Position numbers and translations under genes: made by a program. A DNA stretch of 64,000 nt from contig NZ_JASBTN010000001.1 in assembly GCF_030148435.1 (NCBI RefSeq), positions 1 to 64,000 of the forward strand. The letters run 5' to 3'. Each line of letters begins with the position of its first letter. The first letter of the stretch is position 1. Shown here one piece after another: positions 43,726 through 52,946 of the stretch. This DNA comes from Aliiroseovarius sp. (GTDB taxonomy: Bacteria > Pseudomonadota > Alphaproteobacteria > Rhodobacterales > Rhodobacteraceae). Below the pieces are notes generated by a model that ran no database searches, was not told the DNA's origin, and worked only from the letters and a program-made list of their open reading frames with translations.

Positions 43726-45307
43726 AGAGCCCCGGCAGATTGCCCGGACTCCCACCCGCGCGAGAGCCGGTGTGTGGTTTTCACTGATCGTTGCCATGGT
43801 GCTGGGCGGACCCGCGTTGGCCGACCCGGTCGCCGATTACAACGAGTTCTGCGCCGATTGCCACGCCGCGAACCGCCTTGGTGGCACCGGCCCGGCGCTG
43901 ATCCCTGAGACCCTGCGCCGGATGCGCGGTCCCAAGATCGAGGCCGTCATTCGCGACGGCCGCGTGGCCACCCAGATGCCGGGCTTTACCGAAGAGCTGA
44001 CGGACGCGCAGATCACCGCCCTGTCGGACTACCTGAAGACCCCGCTGGACACCATCCCGCCCTGGGGCGCGGAACAGATCAACGCCTCGCGCGTGATGGA
44101 CGAGGATTATGTCGCCGCCGACTCCCCTGTCTGGGACGCGGACCCGATGAACATCACTCTGGTGGTGGAAACCGGCGATCACCATGTCTCGGTCCTGAAC
44201 GGCGACACTTTCGAGGTGCTTGACCGGTTTGCCACCCCCTTCGCAGTGCATGGCGGGCCGAAATTCAGCCCGGATGGGCGCTATGTTTTCATCATGTCGC
44301 GGGACGGTTGGGTTCAAAAATACGACATTTACAGCCTGAAACAGGTGGGTCGTACTCGTGCAGGCTTGAACTCTCGCAACATTGCCATGTCTGGTGACGG
44401 AAAATGGCTTGCCGTGGCGAACTACCTGCCCAACACGCTGACCATCCTGTCCACCGAAGACCTGACGGTGGCCGAAGTGCATAAGATCGAGGGCAAGGAT
44501 GGCACACCCAGCCGCGTCTCCGCTGTCTATCAGGCACCGCCGCGCGACAGTTTCGTGCTGGCCCTGAAGGACGTTCCGGAGGTCTGGGAAGTGTCCTATT
44601 CCGAGAACCCCGACATGAGCCTCTTTGCCGGCGGGTTCACCCATGACTGGCGGATCGAAGGTCCGACCGAACAGGATACGGATTTCCCGATCCGCCGCAT
44701 CACCACGCCGGACTATCTGGACGATTTCTTTTTCGACCAGAGCTACGAGCACCTGATGGGCGCTTCGCGCAAGGGCGAGGACGGCATGGTCATCGACCTA
44801 GTGATCGGCATGAAAGTGGCCGATCTGGACCTGCCGGGCATGCCGCACCTGGGATCGGGGATCACCTGGGCCTATGGCGACACCACGGTGATGGCGACTC
44901 CGCACCTGAAGGAAGGCGTGATCTCGGTCATCGATATGAACAGCTGGGAGACGATCAAGCGCATCCCGACCGAAGGTCCCGGTTTCTTCATGCGCAGCCA
45001 CGAGAACTCCAAATACGTCTGGGCGGATGTGTTCTTTGGCCCGAACAAGGACGCGATGCATGTGATTGACAAGCAGACCCTGGAGATCGTCAAGACCCTG
45101 CGCCCGGTGCCGGGTGCCACGGTCGCCCACGTGGAATTCACCCGCGACGGCAAATACGCCCTGGTGTCGGTTTGGGAGGACGATGGCGCGGTATTGATCT
45201 ATGATGCCGAGACTTTGGAGGAGGTGCGCCGCCTTCCCATGCGCAAACCGTCGGGGAAATACAATGTCTGGAACAAGATCACCTTCTCGGAAGGGACCAG
45301 TCACTGA
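43700..45307 (+). CDS. nirN: Dihydro-haem d1 dehydrogenase NirN
   Basis: A 535-residue NirS-like periplasmic protein with an N-terminal signal anchor ([17 protein letters not shown]), a cytochrome c domain with CADCH (51-55), and a d1-binding propeller. [11 protein letters not shown] and MATPHLKEG carry the His residues that correspond to the NirS active site. NirN catalyses the last dehydrogenation of the d1 precursor and hands the cofactor to NirS. It starts within the end of nirJ. Confidence 0.94.
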   Translation: MTRNTSFSKEPRQIARTPTRARAGVWFSLIVAMVLGGPALADPVADYNEFCADCHAANRLGGTGPALIPETLRRMRGPKIEAVIRDGRVATQMPGFTEELTDAQITALSDYLKTPLDTIPPWGAEQINASRVMDEDYVAADSPVWDADPMNITLVVETGDHHVSVLNGDTFEVLDRFATPFAVHGGPKFSPDGRYVFIMSRDGWVQKYDIYSLKQVGRTRAGLNSRNIAMSGDGKWLAVANYLPNTLTILSTEDLTVAEVHKIEGKDGTPSRVSAVYQAPPRDSFVLALKDVPEVWEVSYSENPDMSLFAGGFTHDWRIEGPTEQDTDFPIRRITTPDYLDDFFFDQSYEHLMGASRKGEDGMVIDLVIGMKVADLDLPGMPHLGSGITWAYGDTTVMATPHLKEGVISVIDMNSWETIKRIPTEGPGFFMRSHENSKYVWADVFFGPNKDAMHVIDKQTLEIVKTLRPVPGATVAHVEFTRDGKYALVSVWEDDGAVLIYDAETLEEVRRLPMRKPSGKYNVWNKITFSEGTSH

Positions 45308-46007
45308 GGCGCTCATCGTCGCCCATGGCCAGCCCTCCGATCCCTTGCCTCCGGAGCGGGCGCTGGCCAGGCTGGCGGGCGAGGTGAACGCACACTGGCC
45401 GGATGGCCAGCTGCGGGCGGCCACCATGGCCGCCCCCGGCATGTTGGAGGCGGCCCTTGACCAGCTGCCACCCGGCGCCGCGATCTACCCGTTCTTCATG
45501 GCCCGGGGCTGGTTCGTGAAATCGGCCCTGGCCCGCCGCCTGGAGGGGCGCGATGTCCGGGTTCTGGACCCTTTCGGCCTTGACCCGGACCTGCCCGCCG
45601 TGGCCGCGGCGCTGATCCGTGAGGAAGCCGCAGGGCGGGGGTGGGAGTTGGCGGATTGCCACGTCCTGATGGCCGCCCACGGATCCGCCCGGGGAAAGGC
45701 CGCTGCCGCATCCGCCGAAGACTTCGCCACGCGCCTCGCGCCGCTTCTGGGCGGGGCAGGGCTGCGCTGCGGCTTTGTCGAACAGGCCCCCTTTCTGCCG
45801 GATCTGGCGCCGGGACTGCGTGAACGCACCCTCTGCCTGCCCTTTTTCGCGATGGCGGGCGACCATGTGCGCGATGACGTGACCCGGGGCCTGCGTGACG
45901 CCGGTTTCGAGGGACCGATCCTGCCCGCCCTGGGCCAGGCAGAGCCCGTTCCGGCGCTGATCGCGGCTGCGTTGCAGCGCGCCTCGGCCAATTCCGCTTC
46001 GATTTGA
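45264..46007 (+). CDS. CbiX/SirB-like sirohydrochlorin chelatase
   Basis: A 247-residue chelatase of the CbiX superfamily. LIVAHGQPSD and LMAAHGSARG carry the two conserved metal-site His residues, one in each half; YPFFMARGWFVKSALARRL is the family core. ATG 45264 follows GGGGAAATACA and overlaps the end of nirN by 44 bases. In a d1 operon the likely job is iron insertion into sirohydrochlorin to make siroheme, the substrate of NirDLGH. The NAD-dependent precorrin-2 oxidation step has no gene here, so a CysG-type enzyme elsewhere is expected. Confidence 0.82.
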   Translation: MSGTRSPSRKGPVTEALIVAHGQPSDPLPPERALARLAGEVNAHWPDGQLRAATMAAPGMLEAALDQLPPGAAIYPFFMARGWFVKSALARRLEGRDVRVLDPFGLDPDLPAVAAALIREEAAGRGWELADCHVLMAAHGSARGKAAAASAEDFATRLAPLLGGAGLRCGFVEQAPFLPDLAPGLRERTLCLPFFAMAGDHVRDDVTRGLRDAGFEGPILPALGQAEPVPALIAAALQRASANSASI

Positions 46008-46196
46008 TTCGAGTCCTCTGCCCGGCCCGGGGTGGAGCGCGCGCTGATCGGCGGCGGAAAAAAACGCCACACATTCCCTCATTTGCAGGTGTTAGAAATA
46101 CCTCGTGAAAGCGTGATTTGACACCGCATATAGATCTCTTGTGGCCAACGCTTTCTATATATTGTGGCGGCTTCTCCCACTGGAAAAGGGATACCG

Positions 46197-46212
46197 CTTA
46201 ACAATTGTTAAG
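46197..46212 (+). promoter_or_regulatory. Palindromic Crp/Fnr-type site upstream of norC
   Basis: CTTAACAATTGTTAAG is a perfect 16-base palindrome, 57 bases before the norC ATG. Its TTAAC-N4-GTTAA core differs from the TTGAC-N4-GTCAA boxes of nirS and nnrS. It may be the NnrR/Dnr site of the nor operon. The rest of the 261-base gap from 46008 shows no gene. Confidence 0.6.
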
Positions 46213-46268
46213 GCTGGCAGGGCTTCGCTCACGTACCTGTGAGGGCGGTAACTGAGCTGGAGGCCAAA

Positions 46269-46721
46269 ATGCGTGAAGTCATGACCAAGACCATGGCCCG
46301 CAACGTGTTCTACGGAGGCTCGCTGTTTTTTGTCGTGATCTTTCTGATCCTGTCGGCGCACTCGGTACGGTATATCGTGACCGAATCGACAGCGTCGGTC
46401 GAACTGACAGACAGCGTGGCTGCGGGCAAACACGTGTGGGAAAGAAATGCCTGCATCAACTGCCACACGTTGATGGGTGAGGGGGCGTACTTTGCCCCGG
46501 AACTGCAAAACGTGATGGCGCGCTGGGGCGTCGAAGACGCACCGGAAGATGCATTCGACGTACTCAAGGGTTGGATGGATAGCCAACCCAGTGGAGTGGA
46601 AGGGCGGCGTCAGATGCCGCAGTTCAACCTGAGCGACGAAGAGGTGCGCGATCTCGCCAACTTCTTCCTGTGGGTCAACAAGATCAACGCCCAGGACTGG
46701 CCGCCGAACGACGCGGGCTGA
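46269..46721 (+). CDS. norC: Nitric oxide reductase subunit C
   Basis: A 150-residue membrane-anchored cytochrome c. One helix (about 14-34) is followed by the haem site ACINCHT (Cys62, Cys65, His66) and MPQFNLSDEEVRDLANFFLW, which holds the Met ligand. It passes electrons to NorB. ATG 46269 follows GGAGGCCAAA. It leads the norCBQDEF operon. Confidence 0.97.
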   Translation: MREVMTKTMARNVFYGGSLFFVVIFLILSAHSVRYIVTESTASVELTDSVAAGKHVWERNACINCHTLMGEGAYFAPELQNVMARWGVEDAPEDAFDVLKGWMDSQPSGVEGRRQMPQFNLSDEEVRDLANFFLWVNKINAQDWPPNDAG

Positions 46722-46743
46722 GGCGCTCTAGGAGGACGCTGAT

Positions 46744-48105
46744 ATGAAATACGAAACACAAAAAATTGCCTATTGGTACTTCCTTGCCGCCATGGCCGTC
46801 TTCGCGGTCCAGGTGCTGGGTGGTCTGCTGGCTGGTTGGGTTTATGTACAACCCAACTTCCTGGCCGAGGTGCTTCCGTTCAACATCATTCGCATGTTGC
46901 ACACCAACTCGCTGATCGTCTGGCTGCTGCTGGGCTTCTTCGGCGCTGCCTACTTCCTGATCCCGGAAGAGGCCGAGCGTGAAATGCACTCGACCAAACT
47001 GGCCTACCTGCAGTTGATCATCATGCTGGTGGGCACAGCCGGCGCTGTCGTGACCTATGTCTTCGACCTGTTCCAGGGCAACTGGCTTCTGGGCAAGGAA
47101 GGCCGTGAGTTCATCGAACAGCCCGTCTGGGTCAAGGTGGGCATCGTGGTTGCCGCGCTGATCTTCCTGTACAACGTCACCATGACGGTGCTGAAAGGCC
47201 GCAAGACCGCGATCACCAACGTGCTGCTGATCGGCCTCTGGGGCCTGGCGCTGCTGTTCCTGTTCTCCTTCTACAACCCGGCCAACCTGTCGCTCGACAA
47301 GATGTTCTGGTGGTACATTGTGCACCTGTGGGTGGAAGGTACCTGGGAACTGGTGATGGCCTCGATCCTGGCCTACCTGTTGCTGAAGCTGACCGGTGTG
47401 GACCGTGAGATCATCGAAAAGTGGCTGTACATCATCGTCGCCACCGCGCTGTTCTCGGGCATCCTGGGCACCGGCCACCACTACTACTGGATCGGCACCC
47501 CCGGTTACTGGCAGTGGATCGGCTCGATCTTCTCGTCGCTCGAAGTCATCCCGTTCTTTGCGATGATGTCCTTCAGCTTCGTGATGGTCTGGAAAGGCAA
47601 GCGTGATCACCCGAACAAGGCGGCCCTCCTGTGGGCGCTGGGTGCCACGACCGTTGCCTTCTTCGGCGCCGGCGTCTGGGGCTTCCTGCACACGCTGCAC
47701 GGTGTGAACTACTACACCCACGGCACGCAGATCACCGCCGCTCACGGCCACCTGGCATTCTTCGGCGCCTATGTGTCGATGAACCTGGCGATCATCACCT
47801 ACGCCATGCCGATCCTTCTGGGACGTGATCCCTACAACCAGGTCCTGAACATGGTGAGCTTCTGGCTGATGACCGGCGGCATGGCCTTCATGACCTTCGT
47901 CCTGACCTTCGCGGGTACCATTCAGACGCACTTGCAGCGCGTCCTGGGTGAGGACTTCATGAGTGTGCAGGAAAGCCTGAACCTTTTCTACCTGATGCGC
48001 TGGGGTTCCGGTGCCGCGGTGGTTCTGGGTGCGCTCCTGTTCATCTACGCGCAGCTTGCTCCCCGCAAGGAACTGATTGCGCAAGGTTCGAAGGAAGGTG
48101 CCTGA
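46744..48105 (+). CDS. norB: Nitric oxide reductase subunit B
   Basis: A 453-residue catalytic subunit of cNOR with twelve helices, reducing two NO to N2O at the haem b3-FeB site. RMLHTNSLIVW holds a haem b His, HLWVEGTWELVMA and GTGHHYYWIGTPGYWQWIG the FeB His and Glu residues, and HGHLAFFGAYVSMNLA the haem b3 and b His pair. It follows norC by 22 bases behind AGGAGGACGCTGAT. Confidence 0.98.
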   Translation: MKYETQKIAYWYFLAAMAVFAVQVLGGLLAGWVYVQPNFLAEVLPFNIIRMLHTNSLIVWLLLGFFGAAYFLIPEEAEREMHSTKLAYLQLIIMLVGTAGAVVTYVFDLFQGNWLLGKEGREFIEQPVWVKVGIVVAALIFLYNVTMTVLKGRKTAITNVLLIGLWGLALLFLFSFYNPANLSLDKMFWWYIVHLWVEGTWELVMASILAYLLLKLTGVDREIIEKWLYIIVATALFSGILGTGHHYYWIGTPGYWQWIGSIFSSLEVIPFFAMMSFSFVMVWKGKRDHPNKAALLWALGATTVAFFGAGVWGFLHTLHGVNYYTHGTQITAAHGHLAFFGAYVSMNLAIITYAMPILLGRDPYNQVLNMVSFWLMTGGMAFMTFVLTFAGTIQTHLQRVLGEDFMSVQESLNLFYLMRWGSGAAVVLGALLFIYAQLAPRKELIAQGSKEGA

Positions 48106-48106
48106 T

Positions 48107-48913
48107 ATGGCTGCCCTGAAACAGCAAGGGGAGGGGGCTTCGGCCCCCTTCTATTCCCCGGTCGCGGACGAATGTGAACTGTTCGAAACCGCGTCTCAAC
48201 ATGACCTGCCCCTGCTGCTCAAAGGCCCGACGGGCTGCGGCAAGACACGTTTCGTGGCCCATATGGCCGCACGTCTGGGGCGTCCCCTCTATACGGTCGC
48301 TTGCCACGATGACCTTTCGGCATCCGATCTGGTGGGCCGTTACCTGCTGAAAGGCGGCGAGACCGTCTGGGTGGACGGACCCCTTACACGTGCCGTGCGC
48401 GAAGGTGCGATCTGTTATCTCGACGAGGTGGTCGAGGCCCGCAAGGACGTTACCGTGGTGTTGCACCCGCTGACAGATGACCGGCGCATCCTGCCTTTGG
48501 ACAAGACCGGCGAGGAAATCGAGGCCGCACCCGGCTTCATGCTCGTCGCAAGCTACAACCCCGGGTATCAGAACATTCTGAAAACCTTGAAACCGTCTAC
48601 CCGCCAGCGTTTCCTATCGATCGAATTCGATTTCCCGACCCAGGACCGGGAAGTTGATATCGTGGTGCGTGAAAGCGGGCTTGAAGCCAGCCGGGCGACG
48701 TCCCTTGTCCGGCTGGCCCACAAGCTTCGCGGCTTGAAGGGGCAGGATCTCGAGGAAGGGGTTTCGACCCGCCTGGTGATCTACTGTGCCACGCTGATCA
48801 AGGCGGGCGTTCCGGTGGAACGCGCGATCCTGACGGCGATGATCGAGCCGCTGTCCGACGATGACGACGTCAAGGCTGGTCTGATGGACCTGGTCACGGC
48901 TGTATTCGGCTGA
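48107..48913 (+). CDS. norQ: NorQ, MoxR-type AAA+ ATPase for NO reductase activation
   Basis: A 268-residue AAA+ protein. Walker A is LLKGPTGCGKTRF, Walker B ICYLDEVVEAR, and ASYNPGYQNILKTLKPSTRQ is the sensor region typical of NorQ/CbbQ. It works with NorD to insert the non-haem iron into NorB. The start is one base past the norB stop. Confidence 0.97.
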   Translation: MAALKQQGEGASAPFYSPVADECELFETASQHDLPLLLKGPTGCGKTRFVAHMAARLGRPLYTVACHDDLSASDLVGRYLLKGGETVWVDGPLTRAVREGAICYLDEVVEARKDVTVVLHPLTDDRRILPLDKTGEEIEAAPGFMLVASYNPGYQNILKTLKPSTRQRFLSIEFDFPTQDREVDIVVRESGLEASRATSLVRLAHKLRGLKGQDLEEGVSTRLVIYCATLIKAGVPVERAILTAMIEPLSDDDDVKAGLMDLVTAVFG

Positions 48914-49013
48914 AGCCGAAGATACAAGTTGCGGGGCGGGACCCTCTTGATCCTGAGCCACCCGCCCTGCAACATCCTTAACACGGGCCCACGAAGTGAG
49001 CGGGGGAGCACCC

Positions 49014-50966
49014 ATGTCCGAGCGAGAGTTCGACATTTTTGAACCGGAAGAGACCGTCGGCAAGATCTGGCACGCCTATGCCAGCCGGCTGGACGCTCCG
49101 GACACCCATGAGGAAGCCGGCGTCGACCTGGCCGACATCCAGGGGCGCCTGGGCGTGTTCTTTCGCGGTTTGGGTGGAGCCCATGCGGCCGAGATCAAGC
49201 CCGCCGTCGCCCAGGTCAGCCACCACCGCCTGTCCCTGCGCCGCGCGCTGGGCACCTGGCGCGAACGCGAGGCGCGGCCCAGTTTCGACGGCGAGGCCCT
49301 GCGCCTGCCCGAACGCATTACCGAATTTCCCGCCCGCGAGGCCAATGCGGCGCTGTTCTTCTGGATCGTCGCCTCGATGGCCCATGCGCCCGCCCCGGTG
49401 CGCGAGGGCGATCCGCTGCGCGCCGACCTGCGCGCGCTGGCCGCCTCGGTCGAGATGACCCGCGCGACGCTGGCCGATTGCCCCGGCCTGTCGGGCTTCT
49501 ATGAAACCCTGCTGGTCGCCTGTCGTGCCACCCGGCCCGATGCCTCCCTGCCGCGCCACGAGGCGGCGGTCGAGGCCGCAATCGACCACCTGCTGGGCGG
49601 CCCGGAGCCGAAAAGCAAACTGGCGCGCCAGATGCTGGTGCTGATCCGCCAGCCCGACGCGGACCTCTCCGACTTCACCGCGCCCGCAAAATACCGCCCG
49701 TTCCGCCCGGTGCCGCTCTGGCCCGACATCCGCCCGCTGGCGCAGCGCCAGAATGTCGACCGTCTGCCCGAGGCCGAGGAAGAAGGCGGCGGCGAAGGGG
49801 AAGAGGCCGAAGGCACCAAACGTGCCCGCCGGTCCGATAGCGACCTGGCGGAACGCAAGGACAGCCTGATCCTGCACAAGTTCGAAGCGATCTTCTCCTG
49901 GGTCGAAAGCCTGAACATGAACCGCCAGGTCGAGGATGACGACGAGGACAACGCCCGTCGTGCTGCCGACGACCAGGACGAGCTGGCGCTGGGGCAGATC
50001 TCGAAGAAGACCGCGACGCGGCTGAAGTTCCACCTGGATCTTTCCCCCGAGGACGCCGAACGCGAACGCATTTCCGGCAAGTTCGTCTACCCGGAATGGG
50101 ACGCGCGTCAGGCGGCCTATATCCCCGATCACGCCCGGGTTCTGGCCTCCATGGCTGACGAGCCCGACGAGCAGCCGGAGTTCGTCACCGATCCGGGCGC
50201 GCAACGTCGCATCCGCGCAGTGAAACGCCAGTTCGAGGCGCTGCGACCGAAACGCGTGATCCTGCCGCGCCAGTTGGAGGGCGACGATCTGGACCTGGAA
50301 GCCGTGATTGCCAGCCAGGTTGAACTGCGCGCCACGGGCCACGGATCCGACCGGGTCTATCGCGCTGCACGCACACAGGATCGCGATCTGGCGATCTCGG
50401 TGCTGATGGACACGTCGCGTTCGACCGAAAGCGCCATCGGCGACCGCATGGTCATCGAAGTCGAACGCGAAGCGCTGGCCGCTTTTGCCTGGGGGCTCGA
50501 CGCCTGCGGGGATGATTTCGCGATCAACACCTTCAGTTCGCTCAAGCGCCAGCGGGTTTATGTGCAGACCTGCAAGGGGTTCGACGAGAAGATGAACTCC
50601 CGCATCGAGGCGCGTATCGGCGGCATTACACCGGCCTTCTATACCCGGCTGGGCGCGGCGATCCGCCATACTTCGGCCGAGCTCGACGAGCGCCCGAATT
50701 CGCGCCGCCTGCTCTTGGTCATCACCGACGGCAAGCCCAACGACCTCGATCACTACGAAGGTCGCCACGGCATCGAGGACACCCGCATGGCGGTGCGCGA
50801 GGCACGCCGCCGTGGCCAGGCGGTGCATGGCGTCGTGGTGGACCAGAACGGGCAGGGCTGGGTCAATCGCATTTTCGGAAATGGCGGGTTTTCGATCGTG
50901 CCGGATGCGAACAGGCTGACTGCCGCACTGCCTGAGATCTACAGGCACATCACCGGTGGGGCATGA
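49014..50966 (+). CDS. norD: NorD, vWA-domain NO reductase activation protein
   Basis: A 650-residue cytosolic protein. The N-terminal 400 residues are helical, with an acidic stretch (EAEEEGGGEGEEAEG). The C-terminal vWA domain has the metal-site motif VLMDTSRSTES and ITDGKPNDLDHYEGRHGIED. It is the partner of NorQ. ATG 49014 follows GGGGGAGCACCC. norE begins in its stop codon. Confidence 0.96.
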   Translation: MSEREFDIFEPEETVGKIWHAYASRLDAPDTHEEAGVDLADIQGRLGVFFRGLGGAHAAEIKPAVAQVSHHRLSLRRALGTWREREARPSFDGEALRLPERITEFPAREANAALFFWIVASMAHAPAPVREGDPLRADLRALAASVEMTRATLADCPGLSGFYETLLVACRATRPDASLPRHEAAVEAAIDHLLGGPEPKSKLARQMLVLIRQPDADLSDFTAPAKYRPFRPVPLWPDIRPLAQRQNVDRLPEAEEEGGGEGEEAEGTKRARRSDSDLAERKDSLILHKFEAIFSWVESLNMNRQVEDDDEDNARRAADDQDELALGQISKKTATRLKFHLDLSPEDAERERISGKFVYPEWDARQAAYIPDHARVLASMADEPDEQPEFVTDPGAQRRIRAVKRQFEALRPKRVILPRQLEGDDLDLEAVIASQVELRATGHGSDRVYRAARTQDRDLAISVLMDTSRSTESAIGDRMVIEVEREALAAFAWGLDACGDDFAINTFSSLKRQRVYVQTCKGFDEKMNSRIEARIGGITPAFYTRLGAAIRHTSAELDERPNSRRLLLVITDGKPNDLDHYEGRHGIEDTRMAVREARRRGQAVHGVVVDQNGQGWVNRIFGNGGFSIVPDANRLTAALPEIYRHITGGA

Positions 50967-51517
50967 GCGAGGGCATCGACATTTCCGACCGGCCCAGCGT
51001 GCTGGATGAACTGCCCGGGGACCTGATGATCTGGGTTCTGATCATCTCGGAGCTTCTGGTGTTCGGTGCCGGTCTGCTGGCCTTTCTGGGTGTGCGGGCG
51101 ATGGATCCAGTCGGGTTTGCCGAAGATCAGGACAACCTGAACCGGGTTGCAGGGGCGGTGAACACGATCGTGCTGGTTGCCTCGGGCTATTGCGCGGCAC
51201 GGGCGGTGAACTCCGCCAACCACATGCGGGCCTGGCTGGGCGGCGCGATGGCCTTGGGCGCGGTTTTCCTGGTGGTGAAGTGGATGGAGTATGCCGAAAA
51301 GGCGCGCCATGGGATCGGTTTGGAAAGCTCTGATTTCTTTACCTTCTACTACCTGCTGACCGGGTTTCATGCGATGCATGTGGCGGCGGGTCTGGTTATC
51401 TTTGCCCTGCTCATGCGCTGGAACTCGCACCGAAACCTCGAAGCCGGTGCCGCATTCTGGCACATGGTGGACCTGGTCTGGGTCCTTCTGTTCCCGATCA
51501 TCTACCTGGTGCGCTGA
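50963..51517 (+). CDS. norE: NorE, cytochrome c oxidase subunit III-like protein
   Basis: A 184-residue membrane protein with five helices. PGDLMIWVLIISELLVFGAG and TFYYLLTGFHAMHVAAGLVI are the COX3-like signatures (the latter with two conserved His), and AAFWHMVDLVWVLLFPIIYL is the last helix. NorE supports activity of NorCB, though the mechanism is unclear. It is coupled to norD by ATGA overlap. Confidence 0.95.
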   Translation: MSEGIDISDRPSVLDELPGDLMIWVLIISELLVFGAGLLAFLGVRAMDPVGFAEDQDNLNRVAGAVNTIVLVASGYCAARAVNSANHMRAWLGGAMALGAVFLVVKWMEYAEKARHGIGLESSDFFTFYYLLTGFHAMHVAAGLVIFALLMRWNSHRNLEAGAAFWHMVDLVWVLLFPIIYLVR

Positions 51518-51518
51518 G

Positions 51519-51776
51519 ATGGACAACCGCAGCCTCACCCGCGCCTTTCTGACCCTGGTCGGCCTGTCGGTCGTCACGACCCTGCTTGCCGAACGTGTGC
51601 CCGGGGCGGGGTATCTGTTCGTCGCCGCGGTGCTGGTCTTGTCGGGGCTGAAGGGACGGATCATCCTGACCCACTACCTGGGCCTGGCGCAGGCACCGAG
51701 CTTCAAGGGCGGCTTTGCCGCCTTCCTGGTTGCCTTCATGGGCCTGGCCTTTGCGCTCTACGCGATCGGCGGGTAG
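51519..51776 (+). CDS. norF: NorF, cytochrome c oxidase subunit IV-like small membrane protein
   Basis: An 85-residue protein with three short helices (about 10-28, 33-45 and 60-83). LLAERVPGAGYLFVAAVLVL and LKGRIILTHYLGL match the NorF/COX4-like family. It starts one base past the norE stop and closes the nor operon. Its exact role in NO reductase function is not established. Confidence 0.9.
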   Translation: MDNRSLTRAFLTLVGLSVVTTLLAERVPGAGYLFVAAVLVLSGLKGRIILTHYLGLAQAPSFKGGFAAFLVAFMGLAFALYAIGG

Positions 51777-51796
51777 CAAAGGAGGCACGGAACCCG

Positions 51797-51811
51797 ACCG
51801 GAATATCCGGT
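51797..51811. terminator. Hairpin between convergent norF and the Crp/Fnr regulator
   Basis: ACCGGA (51797-51802) and TCCGGT (51806-51811) form a six-base stem around ATA, extendable with a bulge into CGA/TCG. It sits in the 63-base gap of two convergent genes and may end both transcripts. No T-run, so weak. Confidence 0.35.
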
Positions 51812-51839
51812 TCGATTCCCATGTCGGACTTCGCTTTGT

Positions 51840-52523
51840 TCAGGCGTCGTCCGAGACGAATTCCTTGAGCTGGGTAATGTCATCGACATCAACGCTCTGG
51901 CGCTTCACCGATACCCCCTGCTTGCGCAGGTTGGCAAAGCTGCGCGACAGGCTTTCGGGTTTCATACCCAGCCGCTTGGCGATCAGCACCTTGTCATAGG
52001 GCAGGACCAGCGAGCAGGGCCCGTCCTCGACCGGGGCAAGCGAAATCAGGAAGGTCGCCAAACGCTGCGCGCCGGACAGGGCCTTGAGGTTCTCGATCTC
52101 CATCACCAGTTCGTGCAGATGCGAGAAGGTCGAGCTCAGCATCGCCACAGCCAAATCCGGGTCCGAACGCAGCGTATCGAATACCACACGGGTTTCGACC
52201 TGCAAAAGGACCGAGTCCTGGACCGCTTCCACCGTCACCGGGTACTGGCCGCCTTTCAGCGCGACGGCCTCGCCGAAACTATCGCCCTCGGAATAGACCG
52301 CCACGACGATCTCTTCACCGCCGGGGGTGATGCGGATCAGTTTTACACAGCCTTCGAGGATTACGAACATATGTGTCGCCGGGTCGCCCTGCACAAACAG
52401 GGTCGCGCCACGCGCGACCTTCCGCTTGTGGCTGTCGCTAAGCAGGTTTTGCAACATCTGGTCCGGCACGTTGCGAAACAGGACCGAACGCTTGGCCGTA
52501 TTCAGTTCAGATTGGCTCAGCAC
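51840..52523 (-). CDS. dnr: Crp/Fnr-family regulator, Dnr/NnrR-like
   Basis: A 227-residue regulator starting at GTG 52523, behind GAGGGGTATCTC. The N-terminal cyclic-nucleotide-like domain (GATLFVQGDPATHMFVILEG, then GEEIVVAVYSEGDSFGEAVA) lacks the four-Cys Fe-S cluster of Fnr, so it is not an oxygen-sensing FNR but of the NO-responsive Dnr/Nnr type. The C-terminal HTH (DKVLIAKRLGMKPESLSRSF) has the ESLSRSF recognition helix that fits TTGAC half-sites. It is the prime candidate to act on the boxes listed here. Confidence 0.88.
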   Translation of the reverse strand: MLSQSELNTAKRSVLFRNVPDQMLQNLLSDSHKRKVARGATLFVQGDPATHMFVILEGCVKLIRITPGGEEIVVAVYSEGDSFGEAVALKGGQYPVTVEAVQDSVLLQVETRVVFDTLRSDPDLAVAMLSSTFSHLHELVMEIENLKALSGAQRLATFLISLAPVEDGPCSLVLPYDKVLIAKRLGMKPESLSRSFANLRKQGVSVKRQSVDVDDITQLKEFVSDDA

Positions 52524-52661
52524 GAGATACCCCTCACTTCCCGCGTGCGTTTAGGGCCTCAGACATTCCAGTACAAGGGAAAAGGCGCCCATTGCCCGGG
52601 ATGTTGTTCCCGCAGTGAAGTAAAATCAAGCCCTTCGGTGCGCCGCTGAGGAGGAAGTTGA

Positions 52662-52675
52662 TTGACCAAGATCAA
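52662..52675 (+). promoter_or_regulatory. FNR/DNR-type box upstream of two small membrane-protein genes
   Basis: TTGACCAAGATCAA matches TTGAY-N4-RTCAA perfectly. It is 55 bases before the start of the 69-residue protein gene and 139 bases from the divergent regulator gene, so it could serve both. Confidence 0.8.
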
Positions 52676-52730
52676 GCCCTTGGCCGATGGGTTCCTGTAG
52701 GAATGTGGCGAACAAGACAGGAGAATTGAC

Positions 52731-52940
52731 ATGAGAAAGCTTCCATTTGCCGCACTGACCGGGCTTGTGCTGAGCACCGGAGCTGCCTTGGCGAGCCATG
52801 ACAAGACCATCTTTCGTGAGGTGATGATCGACGGGCACCGCCATGACTCCGGCGGAGCGACCTTTTGGCTGGCCGCCGCCGCCGTGGCAATGTTGCTGGC
52901 ACTTTGGGGGGTGCAGAGAACGGTCTTCCGCAAGCGGTAA
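52731..52940 (+). CDS. Small membrane protein with signal anchor, denitrification-linked
   Basis: A 69-residue protein. An N-terminal signal (FAALTGLVLSTGAALA) is followed by SHDKTIFREVMIDGHRHDSG, rich in His and Asp, and a second helix (FWLAAAAVAMLLALWGV) ending in a basic tail. It starts 55 bases past a perfect FNR-type box. I do not recognise a named family; small proteins of this kind occur in denitrification loci. The His-rich loop might bind a metal, but that is a guess. Confidence 0.82.
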   Translation: MRKLPFAALTGLVLSTGAALASHDKTIFREVMIDGHRHDSGGATFWLAAAAVAMLLALWGVQRTVFRKR

Positions 52941-52946
52941 GCACCC

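Noticed and set aside
43700-45307. A second nitrite reductase (nirS paralogue)
   Set aside because: The signal anchor, operon position after nirJ and motif pattern fit NirN, which shares the NirS fold but acts in cofactor assembly.
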